Below are positions 17,498 through 23,229 of a stretch of DNA of 23,229 nt, in pieces. The notes beneath the pieces are model-generated. The model was not told the origin of the DNA, made no database searches, and saw only the letters and a list, made by a program, of their open reading frames with translations. Every line of letters begins with the position of its first letter. The first letter of the stretch is position 1. Source of the DNA: an uncultured Helicobacter sp. (GTDB lineage: Bacteria; Campylobacterota; Campylobacteria; Campylobacterales; Helicobacteraceae); the NCBI GenBank assembly GCA_944325775.1, contig CALVBL010000021.1, positions 1-23,229 on the forward strand, written 5' to 3'. A program made the position numbers and the translations under genes.

Positions 17498-18069
17498 AAG
17501 ATTTTATACAAGCGGAGTTTCTAAACCATATCGAGATCAGCTCTCATGCGCTCAAATGTATGCTAGATTCTGTCGATCAGAGCGCGCATATACTCTTAGA
17601 ATGTCTCAAAAACGGCAATAAAGTGCTTATTTGTGGCAATGGTGGGAGTGCGGCAGATTCACAGCATTTCGCTGCCGAGCTCACAGGGCGATACAAGCGT
17701 GAGCGAAAGGCGCTGCCAGCTATCGCGCTTAGTGTGGATACTTCTGCGCTCACAGCGATAGGTAATGACTATGGGTATGAATACACATTTTCAAGACAGG
17801 TAGAGGCACTAGCCCAAAAGGGCGATGTGCTCTTTGGAATCTCTACAAGTGGGAATTCTAAAAATGTTATCAACGCACTTAATGTCGCAAAGTCGCTGGG
17901 GTGCAAAACGATCGCCCTAAGTGGTCGTGATGGCGGAGAGATGAAGACACTCTGTGATAGTAATATGATCGTGCCAAGCGATGATACGGCGAGGATTCAA
18001 GAAGTGCATATCCTTGTGATACACACTTTGTGTGATATCCTTGAGCGAGAGTGCGCACAGAGCGAGTAA
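17494..18069 (+). CDS. gmhA: sedoheptulose 7-phosphate isomerase
   Basis: This SIS-domain isomerase (191 aa) starts heptose synthesis by turning sedoheptulose 7-phosphate into D-glycero-D-manno-heptose 7-phosphate. Family motifs are GNGGSAADSQHFAAEL, the phosphate loop FGISTSGNSKNV, and the C-terminal EVHILVIHTLCDILE helix that holds the catalytic His of GmhA. The length is normal. AAGGAG is well placed before the ATG, which overlaps the hldE stop. With gmhB, hldD and hldE it completes the pathway in one operon. Confidence 0.96.
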   Translation: MKDFIQAEFLNHIEISSHALKCMLDSVDQSAHILLECLKNGNKVLICGNGGSAADSQHFAAELTGRYKRERKALPAIALSVDTSALTAIGNDYGYEYTFSRQVEALAQKGDVLFGISTSGNSKNVINALNVAKSLGCKTIALSGRDGGEMKTLCDSNMIVPSDDTARIQEVHILVIHTLCDILERECAQSE

Positions 18070-18554
18070 GTGGCACTAACGCGGTGTTTGAGAAGACAAT
18101 TAGGAGCTTGGGGAGATTTAGGGATTTTTCTGCCCAGCTTAAAGCAATGTTTCGTGATCAAGGGATCAGTGCAGCGGCAAATGTCGTAGAGAGTAAGCTT
18201 GGTGTGAATTATGTGAGCTTTCCTGATGGTGCGCTTTTAGAATCTTTAGCATATCTCAATCGTATCTCATATGATGAGTTTAATACCAATGGCGCACCAT
18301 TGCTGCATTTTTGTGCGTGTGAGGAGTTTCAGAGACTTTATAACTCTCATAGCCCACATTTATTACTCATCGCGCCTAGGAGCAATGCATTTGAGTTTAG
18401 CGTGTATCGGGGGCATAGTATGGTGGGCTGGTATGCGGATACACCCCTGCGCCTTTGCCCTATGTGTAAGGAGATTTTTGCAAATCTATGGCGGAGTCAG
18501 CCCACAGCACATTTAGAAAACCTTAAGAATATGTTGGATTTGCCATTGTTATAG
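18051..18554 (+). CDS. hypothetical protein with CxC and CxxC motifs
   Basis: I do not recognise this protein of up to 167 aa. It has no signal peptide and no membrane segment. The N-terminal 50 residues are basic and helical. The middle has LLHFCACEEF (C88, C90) and LLLIAPRSNAFEFSVYRG, and LRLCPMCKEIF (C136, C139) follows. The two cysteine pairs could bind one zinc ion. The frame starts with GTG 18051, overlapping gmhA by 19 bases; GTG 18084 is another option, and neither has a clear ribosome site. Lying between gmhA and the fucosyltransferase in the same direction, it is probably in the lipopolysaccharide operon, but a role there is only suggested by position. Confidence 0.65.
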   Translation: MRTERVSGTNAVFEKTIRSLGRFRDFSAQLKAMFRDQGISAAANVVESKLGVNYVSFPDGALLESLAYLNRISYDEFNTNGAPLLHFCACEEFQRLYNSHSPHLLLIAPRSNAFEFSVYRGHSMVGWYADTPLRLCPMCKEIFANLWRSQPTAHLENLKNMLDLPLL

Positions 18555-18587
18555 TTGTAGTGGGGTTGGATTCTAGGGAGGCAAGTG

Positions 18588-19559
18588 ATGATCGTTGTGA
18601 AAGTGGCTGGTGGGCTTGGCAATCAGATGTTTAATTACGCGTTTGCGAAGTTTTTGCAAAAACGCGGGCATAAGGTGGTTGTTGATGTCTCATTTGTGGT
18701 AAAAAATGCCAAAAATAACTTCGGGGGGGGGGGCATTAGAAAATTTGAATTTAACAGATTTTCGCTCACGCTACCTTTGATTATAGAATCTAAACCCAGT
18801 ATCACTATGCTTCGCTTCCATGGATTTCCAACGCGCTACATCGTGTATAAAAAACTCTATCATTTTACACCTAAGCCTTTAAGAAAATTGCTGTTTTCGT
18901 GGTGGGATAAGCGCATTGTGAAAACCATCACAGAATGTGATATAGCGCATATAGATGAGACTTTTGCGCATCAAAATAGAACTTTTATCTGTGAGGGCTA
19001 TTTTTTCTCGTATTATTATGTGCGTGAGGTGCAGGCTGAGATTTTGGAGGATTTTAGACTTGCTTATCCATTAAGTGGCACAAATGCCAAGATACATCAG
19101 CAGATTGCTAGCACACCAGATTCGGTATTTTTGCATGTGCGACGCGGGGATTATTTGCTAGCCCAAAATGCGCATTTTATCGTGCTAGATGGTGTATATT
19201 ATGAGCGGGCATTGCGCCACATCAAGCAATCTCTACCAAATGCACATATTTTTGTTTTTAGCAATGATATGCCTTGGTGTAGGGCACATTTTTTAGATTC
19301 AATAAGTGCGGAGGTAAGAGAGGGGCTAGAGTTTAGCTTCATAGAAGGCAATGATGAGGCTAATGCGATAGAAGAAATGGAACTTATGAGTGCGTGCAGG
19401 CACGCTATTATCGCGAATTCTACCTTTAGCTGGTGGGCGGCATATCGTATTGCAAACCCCCAAAGGATCGTCATCGCTCCAGATAGAACCACGATAGACT
19501 GGGATAAAGAGAGAAACAAAGCATTTTATCCACCAAACTGGGTGTTATTAGAGGTTTAG
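18588..19559 (+). CDS. alpha-1,2-fucosyltransferase (GT11), apparent phase-variable, ON state
   Basis: The 323-aa enzyme would transfer L-fucose from GDP-fucose to galactose on the lipopolysaccharide chain. GT11 motifs are clear: VAGGLGNQMFNYA (6-18), the GDP-fucose site HVRRGDY (183-189) and the C-terminal ANSTFSWWAAY (276-286). A run of 11 G (18723-18733) encodes Gly46-Gly49 in frame. With 10 G translation would stop at 18778-18780 (63 aa); with 12 G it would stop at 18737-18739 (50 aa). This resembles the switch in futC of H. pylori. ATG 18588 has AGGGAGG six bases upstream; GTG 18585 is less likely. It lies 33 bases after the Cys-motif gene. GDP-fucose synthesis genes are not in the window. 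Confidence 0.93.
   Translation: MIVVKVAGGLGNQMFNYAFAKFLQKRGHKVVVDVSFVVKNAKNNFGGGGIRKFEFNRFSLTLPLIIESKPSITMLRFHGFPTRYIVYKKLYHFTPKPLRKLLFSWWDKRIVKTITECDIAHIDETFAHQNRTFICEGYFFSYYYVREVQAEILEDFRLAYPLSGTNAKIHQQIASTPDSVFLHVRRGDYLLAQNAHFIVLDGVYYERALRHIKQSLPNAHIFVFSNDMPWCRAHFLDSISAEVREGLEFSFIEGNDEANAIEEMELMSACRHAIIANSTFSWWAAYRIANPQRIVIAPDRTTIDWDKERNKAFYPPNWVLLEV
18723..18733 (+). repeat. poly-G tract (11 G), candidate slipped-strand switch
   Basis: Eleven consecutive G near the 5' end of the GT11 gene make the longest homopolymer in the window. Its length is in the range that slips during replication in Helicobacter and Campylobacter, and both one-base changes bring early stops. Confidence 0.93.
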
Positions 19560-19663
19560 AATTTTTTTAAATCCTGAATTTATTAGGGTATTTTTAATCT
19601 TATCGCTTTGGGAAGATATATTCTTGGTGCTACACAAGAGTATCCATTGCAAAACATAAAATC

Positions 19664-20410
19664 TTAATATAATGTAATTTCCTCGCTTGTGTTAAAGGTT
19701 TGTATCATCGTCCTAATGCTTGCGTGAGCAATAATTTTAGTATTTTTATCACTTCTATATTGAGAGTGATAGTTTTTGAGTGGAATCTCAATATCAGCGG
19801 CTTTGCAGTGATTCCATGCATGTCCGATGTAGGTGCAGATATTGGGTGGTGTGATGTAGTGCCATTTGTCCGCTATATAGAGATTCACCCATTGTGCGAT
19901 GCTTGGGGGCTTGTGCTCAAGGTGCCAGTAGCCGACAGGATCCATCGTGACAAGTAGAGGAATGCTGCTAGGTGCGAGATTGAGGCGGGATAGGAGTTTG
20001 CAAATATTTGCCGCTCCCCAGCTATGTGCGAAAATATAAGGACAATAGCCACTAGCGATGAGATGAGGGAGCCACGAAGTAAAGAGATTCTTGTGATCAA
20101 AGGTCGTGTAGATCTTGCCCGCAAATGGAATATGTGCAAGCTTGGGATAACTGTCTTGCTTGAAACTTGCAAACTCTCTAAACACCACGCGGTGGTAGCT
20201 ATCCATAAGTCCGCCGATGAAAATAATGAGGTTTTTGCGATCGGGCGTGGGGCATACAGAATCACTTGTAGATTCTGTGAATTCTGAATCTACAAGCTCC
20301 ACAATATCACATAATTGTGCTTTAGAAAAAAAGATATTTGTCTGCGTGTAGGAGGCTTGTGGAGCAGGGATATCGCCTCGCCATAGTGCGATTGGGAGAA
20401 GTAGATTCAT
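19664..20410 (-). CDS. alpha/beta hydrolase, substrate unknown
   Basis: The 248-aa product has the order of an alpha/beta hydrolase: an oxyanion-loop-like LIIFIGGLMDSYH (61-73), a nucleophile elbow AHSWGAAN (Ser130), an acid motif TMDPVG (Asp157) and a late His in AHASI (His229). The elbow has Ala where most family members have Gly. No clear signal peptide is present, although the first ten residues are hydrophobic, so it is probably cytoplasmic. ATG 20410 has AAGGAG five bases upstream; GTG 20416 in frame is less likely. It follows thiE by 62 bases in the same direction. It could be an esterase, lipase or thioesterase; nothing in the context decides. Confidence 0.7.
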   Translation of the reverse strand: MNLLLPIALWRGDIPAPQASYTQTNIFFSKAQLCDIVELVDSEFTESTSDSVCPTPDRKNLIIFIGGLMDSYHRVVFREFASFKQDSYPKLAHIPFAGKIYTTFDHKNLFTSWLPHLIASGYCPYIFAHSWGAANICKLLSRLNLAPSSIPLLVTMDPVGYWHLEHKPPSIAQWVNLYIADKWHYITPPNICTYIGHAWNHCKAADIEIPLKNYHSQYRSDKNTKIIAHASIRTMIQTFNTSEEITLY

Positions 20411-20472
20411 AAACACTCCTTAGGGCTTGTTAAGACCCATTCTGTATTCTTCATGCGCCGTCCTGTGTCCTG

Positions 20473-21108
20473 TCACCGCTCACTCACCACTTTGCTCATC
20501 TCAAAGACTCTGGAGAGACTCTCCGCATTTTCACGCGGATCACCATTCCACAGAGAGCTTATTACAGCGCACATATCAGCATTTTTTAGCATTCTAATAT
20601 TATCTTTGCTAATTCCTCCAATAGCACAAATGGGGATCTCTAGTGCTTCCCTTGCTTGCTGCAATATCTCAATCCCCACCCGTGGTGCGTTGGGTTTGGT
20701 AGGTGAAGGAAACATCGCTCCAAACGCGACATAATCCGCACCGCTAGATTCTATCTTTTGCGCGCGTGCTAGATCCCCATAGCTCGAAACTCCTAAGATC
20801 CCCTTAAATCTCTTGCGAATGAGAGGCAAATCCCCATCGCTCTCGCCAATATGCAATGCTGGGACACCAAGTGTTATGGCAAGCTCTACGCGATCATTGA
20901 GGACAAAGAGTACATTAGATTTAACACATATATCCATCAAGTGCTGGACAATCTCTATAATATCCTTATCTAGGCTATTTTTGTCCCTAAATTGAAAGAT
21001 TTTCATACCACCGGCGATAGCTTCTTGCACTTGATGAGCTAGAGTACTAAAAGGAGTGAGAATCTCATCACTAATGCCATACACTCCACTCAATACCTTA
21101 TCCTTCAT
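20473..21108 (-). CDS. thiE: thiamine phosphate synthase
   Basis: This TIM-barrel enzyme (211 aa) joins the pyrimidine and thiazole phosphates to thiamin phosphate. Family motifs in order are FQFRDKN, VLFVLNDRVELA, ALHIGESDGD, ILGVSSYG, GADYVAFGAMFPSPTK, ICAIGGI and AVISSLW. The first motif has Phe where QLR or QYR is usual, a mild variation. I chose ATG 21108 because GGAGGA lies just upstream; upstream in-frame codons fall inside bpt. It overlaps bpt by 11 bases, so the two are translationally coupled. No TPP riboswitch is seen before it. Confidence 0.93.
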   Translation of the reverse strand: MKDKVLSGVYGISDEILTPFSTLAHQVQEAIAGGMKIFQFRDKNSLDKDIIEIVQHLMDICVKSNVLFVLNDRVELAITLGVPALHIGESDGDLPLIRKRFKGILGVSSYGDLARAQKIESSGADYVAFGAMFPSPTKPNAPRVGIEILQQAREALEIPICAIGGISKDNIRMLKNADMCAVISSLWNGDPRENAESLSRVFEMSKVVSER

Positions 21109-21826
21109 AAATCCTCCAATCCGGTACTTCAAATAAATCCGGAGCATTGTGTAAATACTCAAAAGGTTGGAATCGCTCCTTGTAGCCCATAGAATAGTGA
21201 TCTTTGATCCAATAGCCTGGATAGAAGTAGCGCAATCCCTTTTGTTTTGCGAGCTGCAGCTGTGTGAGGATATTTAGAGTCCCCAGACTTAAACGCCCAA
21301 AATCATGATCGTAGAAAAAATACACCGCACTCACACTATCGCCGAGCATATCGACCAGCCCCACGCCCACAAGCCTAGAATCCCGCACATACAAAAACTC
21401 ATATCCATACTCCTGATGTCCTTCCACAAACATTTCATTATAGCTCTGCTCGGTGATGGGCGTGTATTCCCACGATTTTTTGAGATTCATTGTTCGGTGG
21501 TATTTATCATAGAGTTGGAGATGCTCCCCAGTCAAGGTTGGTTTTTGTATGTATATAGCGGTTTTTTCATTACTTTTTAGCACTCGATTGTGATTTTTGC
21601 TAAACTCAAAATTCTCCACCAATGTGCGTATCGAGATACATTCCCTGCAATGTCTGCAAGTAGGCACGAAGAAGTATTTGCCAAATCGTCTCCAGCCCCG
21701 CTCTAGCAATCCCAAATAAAAGCTCTCCGAACAATTAAGGATATGAAAATAGCGCATTGTGCTCTCACACTCGGCGATGTAACTACAATGCTTAGAATCT
21801 GAAAAAAACTCAAACAATTTCATCAT
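21098..21826 (-). CDS. bpt: aspartate/glutamate leucyltransferase (N-degron pathway)
   Basis: The enzyme (242 aa) transfers Leu from Leu-tRNA to proteins with N-terminal Asp or Glu and marks them for ClpS-ClpAP. The N-terminal ATE domain has HCSYIAECEST and the cysteine cluster TCRHCRECISIR. The C-terminal domain has YLYVRD-like YEFLYVRDSRLVGVGLVD, YFFYDHDFGRLSLG and YPGYWIKDHYSMGYKERF, all typical of the Bpt/ATE family. The first ATG (21826) overlaps the mltC stop by four bases; ATG 21823 is equally possible. The ribosome site is weak, so translation probably depends on mltC. Confidence 0.92.
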   Translation of the reverse strand: MMKLFEFFSDSKHCSYIAECESTMRYFHILNCSESFYLGLLERGWRRFGKYFFVPTCRHCRECISIRTLVENFEFSKNHNRVLKSNEKTAIYIQKPTLTGEHLQLYDKYHRTMNLKKSWEYTPITEQSYNEMFVEGHQEYGYEFLYVRDSRLVGVGLVDMLGDSVSAVYFFYDHDFGRLSLGTLNILTQLQLAKQKGLRYFYPGYWIKDHYSMGYKERFQPFEYLHNAPDLFEVPDWRIYEG

Positions 21827-23112
21827 AGCCCGACATACTGCCTTTTGAAAGTAGTGACCTTTTGCACATAGCGACGCGCTTCATCTTGGCTAAGACGCGT
21901 TGTAAGGCGTTTATACACCTGCTCTGGCGAGAGGGAATTAATCACATTTATAGCCTGCTTCCTATCGCTATGAAATGCACGCAGCACATTGCCACTACCG
22001 GTATTATAGGCAGCGATCACGCAGTATTCGTGCGATTTGGGGTCCTTGATACCTTGCAAATAGCGATTAAAAAGTATGTGCAAATATGCACTGCCATATT
22101 GGATATTCACCTCTGGTGTGAAAAGCATCGTCTTTGTTGGCACTCCCTTACTCCCAGTGATAAATTCGTGTGAATCTGCCCCTGCTGTGCTTGGTACAAT
22201 CTGCATCAATCCATACGCTGGCACATGGCTCATTGCATAAGGGTTGAAATTGGATTCTGTATGAATGATTGCCATCACAAGCGCAGGATCGAGGCTAAAC
22301 TGCTTGGCATATCGTTGTGCTAGGGCTTGGTAGCTGTTGCCCGCGAGCTTTTGATAGTCTGCACTCATCTGCAAATCCACATAATACACCTTGTGTCCCT
22401 TGGCGTCGGTGCGTGTTTTGAGCTGGTTTGCCACGAGGTATTGTGCATATTTTTTGGCGCGCCACTCATAGAGGATATCCTGTCCTTGATTGTCTTTGAT
22501 GAGTCCTGCGAGGAATGGCTTACCATCAAACTTCACTTCAGAATCCGAATACAAATCCATGCCTCGGGGATCTTTAGGCGTGAGCAGTGCCCGAACGATT
22601 GCATCTTGCAAGGCTTGTGTGGGATTTGATGTATCGATGGTTTCTACGCGGATTTTCCCGCTAGCAAAGTCGATGCTGGATTTTGAAAGATAGTGATCGC
22701 TGTATTTTACGAGTTTGGAGGTGTCTGACACTTCGAATTCATCGTCTGCCCAGTTTTTGGCGATGTTGCCACTAAGGGTGATAAGTTCATCTCTATGGGC
22801 TTTGTGATCTTTTCGTAGATTCTCATTGGCTTGTTTAGAAAAGTCTGAATTGTTATGCAGTTCGCTCTCCAAAGCGAGTTCGGATTGCTCTAAGATACTA
22901 TCGCGAGCAAAGAATGAAGTAGATCGGTTGCTAAGTGAGGGTTTTTTGGGCTTATAAGAGGCACGAATATCCTCCTCATACGCACCCCACATTTTAGAAT
23001 CTGCACCCTCTAGGAGGCTCTGTCGCTTGAGCGTTGCACTGCCATTATCAAGATTGCAACCGCTAAAGAGCAGGCATATACCAAACCAAAAATCTTTCAC
23101 GCCAAGTCTCAA
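21823..23112 (-). CDS. mltC: membrane-bound lytic murein transglycosylase C-like lipoprotein
   Basis: This murein lytic transglycosylase (429 aa) cleaves glycan strands to form 1,6-anhydro-MurNAc ends. The N-terminus is a lipoprotein signal ending in LLFSGC (Cys19). A charged linker (20-115), longer than in E. coli MltC, follows. The MltC N-terminal domain (about 116-255) contains KYSDHYLSKSSIDFASG and MDLYSD. The SLT domain has catalytic E286 in HTESNFNP, then GLMQIVPSTAG and CVIAAYNTGSGNVLRAF. The start is TTG 23112, with GAGG about eight bases upstream; GTG 23100 would still leave a signal sequence. It is the first gene of the mltC-bpt-thiE-hydrolase operon, and a palindrome lies just upstream. 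Confidence 0.9.
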   Translation of the reverse strand: MRLGVKDFWFGICLLFSGCNLDNGSATLKRQSLLEGADSKMWGAYEEDIRASYKPKKPSLSNRSTSFFARDSILEQSELALESELHNNSDFSKQANENLRKDHKAHRDELITLSGNIAKNWADDEFEVSDTSKLVKYSDHYLSKSSIDFASGKIRVETIDTSNPTQALQDAIVRALLTPKDPRGMDLYSDSEVKFDGKPFLAGLIKDNQGQDILYEWRAKKYAQYLVANQLKTRTDAKGHKVYYVDLQMSADYQKLAGNSYQALAQRYAKQFSLDPALVMAIIHTESNFNPYAMSHVPAYGLMQIVPSTAGADSHEFITGSKGVPTKTMLFTPEVNIQYGSAYLHILFNRYLQGIKDPKSHEYCVIAAYNTGSGNVLRAFHSDRKQAINVINSLSPEQVYKRLTTRLSQDEARRYVQKVTTFKRQYVGL

Positions 23113-23142
23113 AACATCGCCTCATTATTTGGTGGATTTATG

Positions 23143-23176
23143 ATCCGATATTTTAGAAACTTCTAAAATCTCGGAT
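23143..23176. promoter_or_regulatory. 34-bp imperfect palindrome upstream of mltC
   Basis: ATCCGA-t-ATTTTAGAA-ac-TTCTAAAAT-c-TCGGAT shows 15 of 16 arm positions paired around a 2-bp centre. On the minus strand it contains TAAAAT (23155-23150), a possible -10 box 31-40 bases before the mltC start. No T-run follows on the minus strand, so an operator is more likely than a terminator. The rest of the upstream region to the window edge is AT-rich with no gene seen. Confidence 0.55.
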
Positions 23177-23229
23177 TTTATGCGAATGATAAAAGCAAAA
23201 AAAATTCCTAAGGTTTATAGAATCTAAGA

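Noticed and set aside
19573..19595. CCT-g-AAT-tt-ATTAGG followed by five T after the fucosyltransferase, as an intrinsic terminator
   Set aside because: The stem is short, AT-rich and bulged, with a 2-base loop; too weak to call.
19668..19673. TATAAT on the plus strand
   Set aside because: It falls in the 3' end of the hydrolase gene with no plus-strand gene downstream.
1..23229. Mobile elements, tRNA or rRNA genes, CRISPR repeats
   Set aside because: No transposase or integrase, cloverleaf-like sequence, ribosomal sequence or spaced repeat array was seen on reading both strands.

Overview
The window looks like chromosome from a Campylobacterota bacterium, most likely a Helicobacter of the enterohepatic type. 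The support is a hydABCDE uptake hydrogenase operon, an adjacent Pit and HlyC/CorC gene pair, and a four-gene heptose cluster (gmhB, hldD, hldE, gmhA), all in arrangements I know from Helicobacter pylori. Promoters have extended -10 boxes (TGnTATAAT) without clear -35 boxes, and several genes appear to start with TTG or GTG. Species cannot be fixed from the sequence alone. Coding is dense: 22 protein genes, no gap above about 280 bases, and no tRNA, rRNA, insertion sequence, prophage or CRISPR array that I can see.

Layout. (1) 1-1338, minus strand: the 5' part of a CapA-type lipoprotein gene that runs off the left edge, preceded by a small outer-membrane protein gene. (2) 1558-5151, plus strand: three overlapping or closely spaced surface-glycan genes (O-antigen ligase/polymerase-like membrane protein, GT4 and GT2 glycosyltransferases). 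A 219-bp region with back-to-back promoters separates (1) from (2). (3) 5153-11172, minus strand: hydA-hydB-hydC-hydD-hydE, the membrane-bound [NiFe] uptake hydrogenase with its protease and an accessory protein. (4) 11453-19556, plus strand: pit (phosphate permease), an HlyC/CorC-type CBS protein, the complete ADP-heptose pathway, a small Cys-motif protein of unknown function, and an alpha-1,2-fucosyltransferase (GT11) with an in-frame run of 11 G. (5) 19664-23112, minus strand: an mltC-like lytic transglycosylase, bpt (leucyl-protein transferase), thiE and an alpha/beta hydrolase, probably one operon read towards the fucosyltransferase.

How the genes work together. Blocks 2 and 4 concern lipopolysaccharide: GmhA, HldE, GmhB and HldD make ADP-L-glycero-beta-D-manno-heptose for the inner core, the GT4, GT2 and GT11 enzymes extend the glycan, and the ligase-like protein would join or polymerise it. 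The fucosyltransferase is an apparent ON/OFF switch: 11 G is in frame, while 10 or 12 G stops translation early. Block 3 feeds electrons from H2 into respiration. Block 5 mixes cell-wall turnover, N-degron tagging and thiamin synthesis.

The signals most worth a second look are the G11 switch, a PhoB-box-like direct repeat before pit, a 34-bp palindrome before the mltC operon, a 13-bp perfect hairpin inside the GT2 gene, HydE as a probable degenerate relative of the HypF C-terminal domain, and strong enrichment of the heptamer AGAATCT/AGATTCT across the window. I found no clearly new multi-gene system.
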